The notes beneath the pieces were generated by a model that worked only from the letters and a program-made list of their open reading frames with translations, was not told the origin of the DNA and did no database searches. The position numbers were made by a program, and so were the translations under genes. A stretch of 25,442 nucleotides of DNA from an uncultured Eubacteriales bacterium (GTDB lineage: Bacteria; Bacillota; Clostridia; Oscillospirales; CAG-272). The DNA is taken from NCBI GenBank assembly GCA_900554225.1, contig USGH01000010.1, positions 1-25,442 on the forward strand. Direction: 5' to 3'. Shown piece after piece: positions 1-6,448 of the stretch; position 1 is the first letter of the stretch; each line of letters opens with the position of its first letter.

Positions 1-1597
1 GCCGCTTCTTTTCATCCGATGTGCGCGATAGAAAATCCGGCATCCGCAAGGTCAGCGTTCTTGTGCCGCGTAAGATCTCCCAGCCGCTCTCGGTGACGGA
101 CAGGATCCCGTAATCGCCGTGCCGTTCCAGAAATCCACCCGAAACCAACGCGCCGGACAGCCATTCGAGATAACCCCTGTCGCATTCCTTCATGATCCCG
201 TAGGTGCGCAGCGAATCGAGTCCGGCATCCTTGATTTTTTTCGTCTGGCTCCCGGTCAGAACGGCGATTACGGTCACGGCGGTATAACGGCTCTGCATAC
301 GGACGACGCAGGAGAGAAATTTCTGTGCGTCCACGGTGGCGTCGATCGGAGTGGAAGCGGTCAGACAATGGGAGCAGTTGCCGCAGTCCTCCATCCCCGC
401 TTCGCCGAAATACCGCAGGATCCGGGAGCGCAGACAGTCCGTGGAGCTGCCGTAGTCGTACATATCGTTCAGTCGGCGCAGATTCCGGTCGATGAGCGCG
501 CCCTGCACCTCCGGCGGGATGGAGGGATCCGTGTTCGGACGGGTGATGAGACTGCGCAGGGTGTAAATATCGCTCGGGGAAAAGAGCAGCACACAATCGG
601 CAGCGGCACCATCCCGACCGGCACGACCGGCCTCCTGGTAGTAGCTTTCCAGATCCTTCGGCATATTGTAATGGATGACAAAGGATACGTTCGATTTGTC
701 GATCCCCATGCCGAACGCGTTGGTTGCGACCATGATCGTCTTGCGGTCGTAGAGAAAATCGTCCTGATTGCGCCGCCGTTCCTCCTCCGATAGTCCTGCG
801 TGGTAGCGGGTGGCCGCATATCCGCTGCTTTGCAGAAAGGCGCAGACTTCCTCAACGGTTTTGCGGGTCATGCAGTAGACGATCCCGCTTCTGCCCTTGT
901 ATTTTTCGAGCAGATGCAGCAGCTCCTCGTTCCGGTTCTGTGCGCGGATCACGCCGAAATAGAGGTTCGGACGATCGAAGCCCGTGACGCAGGTGAAAGG
1001 CTCCCGGAGGCAGAGCAGGGAGATGATGTCGGCACGCACGTTTTCCGCGGCAGTGGCGGTAAAGGCAGCGACGACCGGACGGTGCGGCAGAGAAGCGACA
1101 AATCCGGCGATCCGTCGGTAGCTCGGGCGGAAATCCTGTCCCCATTGGGATACGCAGTGCGCCTCGTCCACAGCAATGAGCGAGATCGGCAGGTGGGCAC
1201 AGAGCGCGCAGAATTCCATGGAATCGAGTCGTTCCGGCGCAACATAGACGAGCTTGTAGGAACCGCTTGTCATGCCGTCGAGAACACTTCGGTATTCCGC
1301 GGCGGACAAGGTGCTGTTGCAGAACGCGGAGGGGATCGACAGCGCGTTGAGGGAGCGGACCTGATCCTGCATCAGGGAGACAAGGGGCGAGATCACAAGC
1401 GTGATGCCGGGAAGCACCATCGCCGGGATCTCGTAGCAGAGGGATTTCCCGGCACCGGTGGGCATCACGCATAAGGCGTCCTTTCCGGACAGGATCGCGC
1501 CGACCGCCTCCTCCTGCCCGCGCCGGAAGGTGTCGTATCCGAAATATTCCCGCAGGATCTCTCGCGCCGTCTCCATGCCCACCCCGCTGTTCATCAT
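1..1597 (-). CDS. recQ: ATP-dependent DNA helicase RecQ (3' end cut by window edge)
   Basis: 3'-5' DNA helicase of the RecQ family, acting in recombination and replication-fork repair. The minus-strand frame is open from 1597 to the window edge, so about 532 residues are visible and the C-terminus is missing. Seen: Walker A MPTGAGKS (residues about 45-52), the RecQ-type DEAH box followed by CVSQWG (D144-H147), the QEAGRAGRDG motif VI (around residue 320), and a zinc site C388-x16-C405-x2-C408-x2-C411. A winged-helix RQC-like region follows and runs into the edge; any HRDC domain would lie outside. The start ATG at 1597 (a second ATG is next to it) has AAGAAGG 7 nt upstream. Longer open frames on this strand in other phases are shadows. 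Family assignment is very secure; only the 3' domain content is unknown. Confidence 0.95.
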   Translation of the reverse strand, partial: MMNSGVGMETAREILREYFGYDTFRRGQEEAVGAILSGKDALCVMPTGAGKSLCYEIPAMVLPGITLVISPLVSLMQDQVRSLNALSIPSAFCNSTLSAAEYRSVLDGMTSGSYKLVYVAPERLDSMEFCALCAHLPISLIAVDEAHCVSQWGQDFRPSYRRIAGFVASLPHRPVVAAFTATAAENVRADIISLLCLREPFTCVTGFDRPNLYFGVIRAQNRNEELLHLLEKYKGRSGIVYCMTRKTVEEVCAFLQSSGYAATRYHAGLSEEERRRNQDDFLYDRKTIMVATNAFGMGIDKSNVSFVIHYNMPKDLESYYQEAGRAGRDGAAADCVLLFSPSDIYTLRSLITRPNTDPSIPPEVQGALIDRNLRRLNDMYDYGSSTDCLRSRILRYFGEAGMEDCGNCSHCLTASTPIDATVDAQKFLSCVVRMQSRYTAVTVIAVLTGSQTKKIKDAGLDSLRTYGIMKECDRGYLEWLSGALVSGGFLERHGDYGILSVTESGWEILRGTRTLTLRMPDFLSRTSDEKKR

Positions 1598-1648
1598 CCA
1601 TATGCCTTCTTTCCCGAAAAAATGTGTCGCCGGTTTTCTATGTTATAT

Positions 1649-1677
1649 ATTATAGCAAATTGCAGCGCAAAAAGCAA
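1649..1677 (-). promoter_or_regulatory. Probable recQ promoter
   Basis: Read on the minus strand, a perfect -10 TATAAT (1649-1654) lies 17 nt from a weak -35 TTGCTT (1672-1677). It is about 50 nt upstream of the recQ start. The -35 matches the consensus only in its first three bases. Confidence 0.55.
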
Positions 1678-1794
1678 CGGACTACAGATACAGACGATCT
1701 CTGAAAACATCGTCGAAATTGCGTCGGTACACGGCATATAAATTGTGTAAAACGCTAAATAGATGAAAAAATCCACTCAAAAAAGAAAAAACCA

Positions 1795-1823
1795 TTGACA
1801 AATATTAAAAACTGTGGTACACT
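1795..1823 (+). promoter_or_regulatory. Promoter of the ABC-2 exporter operon
   Basis: Exact -35 TTGACA (1795-1800), 17-nt spacer, -10 TACACT (1818-1823). It lies 65 nt upstream of the ATPase start. The open frame extending upstream of 1888 would begin inside this promoter, which supports the downstream start. Confidence 0.75.
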
Positions 1824-1887
1824 GTCGTTCCTTACCCGCTCAAAACGGGCATGGAAAAACACTACAACAAATAAAGGCGGTGAGAAG

Positions 1888-2862
1888 ATGATTGTGTTAT
1901 CGGGTATTTCCAAAACCTTTCGTGTGGCGAAGCGGAATGCGGGGATGCGTGAGGCGATGCGCGCGCTGTTCCACAGGGAATACGAGGAGATCCACGCGCT
2001 GTCCGACGTATCGTTCCGGATCGGCGACGGGGAGATGGTCGGCTATATCGGTCCGAACGGGGCAGGGAAGTCGAGTACGATCAAGGTGATGAGCGGCATA
2101 CTCTATCCCGACTGCGGTGAATGCGTCATAGACGGCAGGATCCCGTGGCGGGACAGGCAGGCGCACGCGGCGCACATCGGGGTCGTATTCGGGCAACGCT
2201 CACAGCTCTGGTGGGATGTCCCCGTGATTGACTCCATGGCACTGCTCTCGGACATTTATCGACTGCCGCCTGCGGTGTACCGTTCGTCTCTTGCGGAATT
2301 GACGGAGCTGCTCGACCTGTCGGAGATCCTGCGCACGCCGACCAGACAGCTCTCGCTCGGGCAGAGAATGCGCTGTGAGATCGCCGCCTCTCTGCTCCAT
2401 CGCCCGTCGATTCTGTTCCTCGATGAGCCGACGATCGGATTGGACGCGGTGTCCAAGCTGGCAGTGCGCGCCTTCATCCGCAAGATCAACCGGGAGCGCG
2501 GCACAACGGTGATCCTGACCACACACGATATGCAGGATATCGAAGCATTGACGGAGCGGATCCTTCTCATCGGCAGCGGTAAGATTCTCCTTGACGGATC
2601 GCTGACGGAGCTGAAAAACCGCGTGACCCGCGTGCGTACCATGAAGATACGCTATGGCGGCGGAGAATTGCCGGTGATCCATGGCGTGACGGTCACGGAA
2701 AACCGGGAAGGTCATGCCAGGCTCGCGGTGGACACGGGTACAGTCGGCATATCGGAAGTGATCGCCGCATTGTCCGCGCGCTTGAATCTGACGGATCTGT
2801 CCGTGGAGGGCGTGTCTGCGGAGGAGCTGGTCGTGGGACTGTACCGGGAGTTTGCGATATGA
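1888..2862 (+). CDS. ABC-2 exporter ATP-binding protein (COG4586-like)
   Basis: Cytoplasmic ATPase of a three-gene ABC-2 exporter, 324 residues. Seen: Walker A GPNGAGKS (55-62), FGQRSQLWWD around the Q-loop (Q103), signature LSLGQ (155-159), Walker B ILFLDEP (175-181) and H-loop H213, followed by a C-terminal domain of about 90 residues. The FGQRSQLWWD stretch is characteristic, from what I know of the family, of the COG4586 type that always pairs with COG4587 and COG3694 permeases, which is exactly the arrangement here. The start at 1888 is preceded by GGCGG/GAG purines and matches the conserved N-terminus; the in-frame extension to 1795 overlaps the promoter. Its stop overlaps the next start (ATGA at 2859-2862), implying translational coupling. 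The substrate is unknown; drug or lipid-linked export is possible. Confidence 0.92.
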   Translation: MIVLSGISKTFRVAKRNAGMREAMRALFHREYEEIHALSDVSFRIGDGEMVGYIGPNGAGKSSTIKVMSGILYPDCGECVIDGRIPWRDRQAHAAHIGVVFGQRSQLWWDVPVIDSMALLSDIYRLPPAVYRSSLAELTELLDLSEILRTPTRQLSLGQRMRCEIAASLLHRPSILFLDEPTIGLDAVSKLAVRAFIRKINRERGTTVILTTHDMQDIEALTERILLIGSGKILLDGSLTELKNRVTRVRTMKIRYGGGELPVIHGVTVTENREGHARLAVDTGTVGISEVIAALSARLNLTDLSVEGVSAEELVVGLYREFAI

Positions 2863-3662
2863 GAAAATACTGGACCTTTTTTCGTATCCGGTTTCTGGGC
2901 GGACTTCAATACCGTATTGCCGCGCTTGCCGGAGTGGCGACGCAGTTTGCGTGGGGCGGGCTGTCCCTGCTTCTGTATGCCGCCTTCTACCGTGCGGAGC
3001 CCGATGCGTTTCCCATGACATATTCCGCGTTTTCCACCTACATCTGGCTCCAGCAGGCGTTTCTCGCGTTTTTCATGACGTGGTATTACGACACGGAGCT
3101 TTTGTCCTCCATCCAGAACGGAACAGTGGCATATGAGCTGACAAGACCGGTGGATCTTTATGGCATGTGGTTTACCCGGTGTATCGCGGTGCGTGCGTCG
3201 AGAGCCGTGCTGCGGTGCGTACCGGTGCTGCTTGTCGCCTCGCTTCTGCCGTATCCGTATGGGATCGGGCTGCCGTCGGATTTCCTGCACGGCGTACTGT
3301 TTCTGTGGGCGATGCTCCTCGGCGTATGCTGCCTGACCGCGTTCAATATGCTTGTGTACATCACCTGCTTCTATACCGTCAACCCGACCGGGGTACGGAT
3401 GGCGGCGGTTTCCATTGCGGATTTCTGTACAGGCTCGGTCATTCCGCTTCCGTTTTTGCCGGATTCGATCCGTCGGTTGCTCGAATGGACGCCGTTTGGC
3501 GTGATGCAGAATGTGCCGTATCGGGTCTACAGCGGCGATCTGGCGGGCGGCGAGATGTGGCGGCTCGTTCTGATGCAGCTCGTCTGGACCATGGCGATGG
3601 TGCTGCTCGGCAGGCTCTGGATGCGTCGGTCTCTCCGGCGTGTCGCGGTGATGGGAGGCTGA
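2859..3662 (+). CDS. ABC-2 exporter permease, first subunit (COG4587-like)
   Basis: Integral membrane subunit of 267 residues with about six hydrophobic helices, for example around residues 20-40, 60-75, 115-130, 145-170, 180-205 and 235-250. The conserved motif NGTVAYELTRPVDLY after the second helix is typical of the permease paired with this ATPase class. It starts inside the stop of the ATPase gene (ATGA) and its own stop overlaps the start region of the next permease, so the three are one translationally coupled unit. No separate promoter is visible. The assignment rests on the helix pattern, motif and context; the substrate cannot be told. Confidence 0.9.
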   Translation: MRKYWTFFRIRFLGGLQYRIAALAGVATQFAWGGLSLLLYAAFYRAEPDAFPMTYSAFSTYIWLQQAFLAFFMTWYYDTELLSSIQNGTVAYELTRPVDLYGMWFTRCIAVRASRAVLRCVPVLLVASLLPYPYGIGLPSDFLHGVLFLWAMLLGVCCLTAFNMLVYITCFYTVNPTGVRMAAVSIADFCTGSVIPLPFLPDSIRRLLEWTPFGVMQNVPYRVYSGDLAGGEMWRLVLMQLVWTMAMVLLGRLWMRRSLRRVAVMGG

Positions 3663-4438
3663 TGATGCTGTATTTCCAGTATTTTCTCACCCATCTGAAA
3701 AGCCAGATGCAGTATAAAACCTCCTTCTTTCTCACTACGGCCGGACAGTTTGTCACATCGTTTTCCACGTTCCTCATGACCTATTTCCTCATGCGCCGTT
3801 TCCATACCGTGGACGGCTTTGCCATGGAGGAGGTGCTGATCTCCTACGCGGCGGTGCTGATGGCGTTTTCGATCGCGGAGTGCTTTTTCCGGGGCTTTGA
3901 CCGCTTCTCCGGGATGCTCGCGAACGGGGAATTCGACCGGATCCTGCTGCGGCCGCGCGGTGTGATTTTGCAGGTGCTGTGCGCGAAGATCGAGTTTTCC
4001 CGTATGGGGCGGTTTCTGCAGGCACTCATCACGTTTGTCGTCATCCTGCCGCGCTGCGGGATCGAATGGACGCCCGGTCGTGCCGCGGTGCTTTTGTGGA
4101 TGATCGCAGGCGGCACAGCGCTCTTTGCGGGACTGTTCACGGTCGGAGCCGCGCTCTGCTTTTTCACGACGGAGGGACTGGAGATCATCAACATTTTCAC
4201 GGACGGCGGCAAGGAATTCGGCGTGTATCCGCTCTCCGTGTACGGACCGGTGATCCTGCGCTTCTATACCTTTGTCGTGCCGCTTGCGATGTGCCAGTAT
4301 TATCCGCTTCTCTGGCTGACCGGACGGAGCGCGAATCCGTGGTTTGCCGCGGCGCCAATCTGCGGGTTTTTCTTCTGGATCCCGGCGTACCTCCTTTGGA
4401 GGGTCGGTGTGCGGCACTATGTATCTACCGGTTCCTGA
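3662..4438 (+). CDS. ABC-2 exporter permease, second subunit (COG3694-like)
   Basis: Second membrane subunit, 258 residues, with about six helices. The N-terminal LTHLKSQMQYKTSFFLT and the internal NGEFDRILLRPRGV are the counterparts of the 'loop plus L-RP' motif in the partner permease, as expected for this family. ATG codons at 3662 and 3665 are both possible; GGGAGG at 3653-3658 is spaced 3 nt from the first and 6 nt from the second, so 3665 may be the true start. The gene overlaps the preceding stop (TGATG). The frame is open upstream to 3167, but that part is the shadow of the first permease. The operon ends here; the next gene has its own promoter. Confidence 0.9.
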   Translation: MMLYFQYFLTHLKSQMQYKTSFFLTTAGQFVTSFSTFLMTYFLMRRFHTVDGFAMEEVLISYAAVLMAFSIAECFFRGFDRFSGMLANGEFDRILLRPRGVILQVLCAKIEFSRMGRFLQALITFVVILPRCGIEWTPGRAAVLLWMIAGGTALFAGLFTVGAALCFFTTEGLEIINIFTDGGKEFGVYPLSVYGPVILRFYTFVVPLAMCQYYPLLWLTGRSANPWFAAAPICGFFFWIPAYLLWRVGVRHYVSTGS

Positions 4439-4534
4439 GGGAGAAATCGGGATCACGCGCGGGAGGCGATGGTGCAGCGGATGCGGCGTAGCTCCGACAG
4501 TTTTGCGCATAAACGAATATTTGGCTCCTGAAAT

Positions 4535-4576
4535 CCGTTGTTTTTGCCTGAATCCGGACAAAAGCGGCGGATTTTT
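4535..4576 (+). terminator. Weak candidate terminator after the ABC-2 operon
   Basis: AATCCG and CGGATT can pair across an 11-nt loop just before a run of T residues (about 4552-4577). The stem is only 6 bp and the element runs into the next promoter, so it may be chance. Confidence 0.25.
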
Positions 4577-4578
4577 CC

Positions 4579-4607
4579 TTGACATCCGGTATGAACGGCG
4601 GTATAAT
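4579..4607 (+). promoter_or_regulatory. Consensus promoter of the aminopeptidase gene
   Basis: Exact TTGACA (4579-4584), 17-nt spacer, exact TATAAT (4602-4607). The transcript would start near 4614, giving a 5' leader of about 110 nt before the aminopeptidase start. No T-box or other recognised leader was seen in it. Confidence 0.85.
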
Positions 4608-4725
4608 AAGGAAAAACAATGGTTGAGGACGTCTTCACGGATTGTCTGGCACATGGTGTCGGCTGCCGCGGAAACACAAACGATATTCGGGATCGCTGAG
4701 CCATAGAAAGACGAGGAATGAAAAG

Positions 4726-5952
4726 ATGAAGAAAACCGTATTGCAGCGTTATGCCCATCTGATCGCCAAAACAGGCGTGAATGTACAGCCCGGTCAGGAG
4801 GTTGTGGTGCGTGCCGGACTCGATCAGCCGGAATTTGTACAGATGGTCGTGGAGGAATGCTATAAGCTCGGCGCGTCGCTTGTCACCGTGGACTGGGAAT
4901 ATCAGCCGCTTGCCAAGACCCGCTATCGTTACGCAAAGACAAATGTGCTTGCGAAGGTCGAGGAATGGGAGCTTGCGAAGATCAAGCACCGCGTGGAGAC
5001 CCTGCCGGCGATGATCTATCTCGAATCCGAGGATCCGGACGGACTTGCCGGAATGAATCAGAAGAAATTCGCCGCCGTCCAGCAGAAGCGGTACCCGATC
5101 CTCAAGCCGTTCCGCGATGAAATGGAGAACAAGTACCAGTGGTGCATTGCCGCCGTTCCGGGGAAGAAGTGGGCGAAAAAGGTCTTCCCGGAGCTGCGTG
5201 TATCCGCCGCGGTCGAGAAGCTGTGGGAAATGATCCTAATGACCTCCCGCGCCGACGGAGAAGATCCGGTTGCCGCATGGGACGCACACAACGCGGATCT
5301 CGCCGCAAGATGCGAATACCTCAACAATCTGCATCCGGTCGAGCTGCGCTATCATTCCAAAAACGGCACCGATTTTACGGTGGGACTGATTCCGGAAGGA
5401 CAGTTTGAGGGCGGATCGGCAAAGACGCTCTCCGGCACCGTCTACAATCCGAACATCCCGTCCGAGGAGGCGTTCACCTCGCCGATGAAGGGCAAGGCAG
5501 AAGGAACCGTTGTTGCCACCAGACCGCTCTCCTATCAGGGACAGCTCATTGAGAATTTCTCCCTCACCTTCCACGAGGGTAAGGTCGTCTCCTTGCAGGC
5601 GGAAAAGAATCAGGCACTGCTGGAGAAAATGGTCGCCATGGATGAAAACTCCTGCTATCTTGGCGAATGCGCACTTGTGCCGTATGACTCGCCGATCCGC
5701 AATTCCGAGGTCACGTTCCTGAACACCCTGTTCGATGAAAACGCCTGCTGCCATCTCGCGCTCGGTATGGGCTTTGCCGAATGCATCCGCGGCTATGAAA
5801 CCAAAACCCTTGAGGAATGCCGTGCGCTCGGGGTCAACGATTCCATCATCCACGTGGACTTCATGATCGGCTCGGAGGATCTCTCTATCGACGCCGTGGA
5901 CGCGGAAGGAAAGCTGCACCCGATTTTCCGGGACGGCAACTGGGCGTTCTGA
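4726..5952 (+). CDS. M29-family metallo-aminopeptidase (AmpS/PepS type)
   Basis: Cytoplasmic two-metal aminopeptidase of peptidase family M29, 408 residues, the usual length. It removes N-terminal amino acids from peptides. Expected metal and catalytic residues are all present: E247/E248 in NIPSEEAF, E314 in YLGECALVPYDSPI, H343 in ACCHLALG, and H376 with D378 in HVDFMIGS. The start MKKTVLQRY at 4726 is preceded by GAGGAA with 7 nt spacing; an upstream in-frame extension has no ribosome-binding site. It is a single gene between its own consensus promoter and the promoter of the peptide importer. Its position beside that importer fits digestion of imported peptides. Confidence in the family is very high; the residue specificity is unknown. 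Confidence 0.95.
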   Translation: MKKTVLQRYAHLIAKTGVNVQPGQEVVVRAGLDQPEFVQMVVEECYKLGASLVTVDWEYQPLAKTRYRYAKTNVLAKVEEWELAKIKHRVETLPAMIYLESEDPDGLAGMNQKKFAAVQQKRYPILKPFRDEMENKYQWCIAAVPGKKWAKKVFPELRVSAAVEKLWEMILMTSRADGEDPVAAWDAHNADLAARCEYLNNLHPVELRYHSKNGTDFTVGLIPEGQFEGGSAKTLSGTVYNPNIPSEEAFTSPMKGKAEGTVVATRPLSYQGQLIENFSLTFHEGKVVSLQAEKNQALLEKMVAMDENSCYLGECALVPYDSPIRNSEVTFLNTLFDENACCHLALGMGFAECIRGYETKTLEECRALGVNDSIIHVDFMIGSEDLSIDAVDAEGKLHPIFRDGNWAF

Positions 5953-6088
5953 GACAACGGCAAAACGTATTTTCATGCGGTGAATAAAGGAAAATGGAGC
6001 AGACGGGGCGAATCATGAAGGAAAAATGTATGCACCGGCCGCCCGGACTGCATGAAAAGAGAATTATTATACAGAATGAACTATGATA

Positions 6089-6127
6089 TTCTCTGTAAAA
6101 CTGTAGAAAAATGAAAATTACAGAGAA
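6089..6127. promoter_or_regulatory. Perfect 10-bp inverted repeat upstream of the importer promoter
   Basis: TTCTCTGTAA (6089-6098) and TTACAGAGAA (6118-6127) form a perfect dyad with a 19-nt spacer, centred near -70 relative to the predicted transcript start. The arms lie just upstream of the -35. No T-run follows on either strand, so a protein-binding operator is likelier than a terminator. The binding protein is unknown. Confidence 0.5.
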
Positions 6128-6142
6128 AATCAAAAATAAACA

Positions 6143-6171
6143 TTGACAAAACGGTGTCGAGTCGGTATAAT
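6143..6171 (+). promoter_or_regulatory. Consensus promoter of the peptide importer operon
   Basis: Exact TTGACA (6143-6148), 17-nt spacer, exact TATAAT (6166-6171). The predicted transcript start near 6178 leaves a leader of about 270 nt before the binding-protein start, long for an ordinary leader. Confidence 0.88.
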
Positions 6172-6177
6172 ATTGCT

Positions 6178-6448
6178 AAGTGGTGATTGAAGGGCGATAT
6201 TTTCCTGCATTCCCGCCGTCCTCATGCAGCCATAAAACCCATTTCTGTCCCTGAAAACGACAGAAATCCCTATCTCTCCTGCATCGTCGGGAGAAAGATT
6301 ATGCAAATTTATCCCCCGGCGCTGTTGTAAGGATACCCCGGCAAATGTCCCAATCGACAAACCGAACGCAAGGTTCGGGGAGCCGAAAAACTATCCTGTA
6401 TTCTTTTCCGATGAGGAATGAATAACAATTTTTCCAAAGGAGAACATT
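6178..6448 (+). ncRNA. Structured 5' leader of the peptide importer mRNA (candidate cis-regulatory RNA)
   Basis: Several stems can form in order: CTGCAT/ATGCAG (6205-6210 with 6224-6229); a perfect 9-bp ATTTCTGTC/GACAGAAAT (6241-6249 with 6259-6267); TCTCCT/GGGAGA (6275-6280 with 6289-6294); and a composite element with AGGATA/TATCCT (6330-6335 with 6392-6397), CGGC/GCCG (6339-6342 with 6382-6385) and CCGAAC/GTTCGG (6362-6367 with 6373-6378, loop GCAAG). An alternative helix pairs TATCC at 6310-6314 with GGATA at 6331-6335. I could not match it to a riboswitch class that I know, including T-box, glycine, TPP, ykkC or c-di-GMP motifs. Folding was done by eye. Confidence 0.4.

Larger units (their letters stand above)
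5953..6448 (+). other. Intergenic control region of the peptide importer operon
   Basis: About 500 nt without a convincing gene. The first 130 nt hold only a 23-codon ORF from 6015 without a good ribosome-binding site and a GC-rich weak hairpin near 6029-6052. A 10-bp dyad (6089-6127), a consensus promoter (6143-6171) and a long structured leader (6178-6448) follow. These are listed separately. Confidence 0.8.

Noticed and set aside
12..1474. Several plus- and minus-strand frames of 100-250 codons over the recQ region
   Set aside because: The true recQ frame is open across the region with all helicase and zinc motifs; the others are out of phase with it or antisense.
6350..6390. c-di-GMP-I (GEMM) riboswitch core
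   Set aside because: Only CAAACC-hairpin-GG is similar; the GGACGCAAAGCC half and the receptor are missing.
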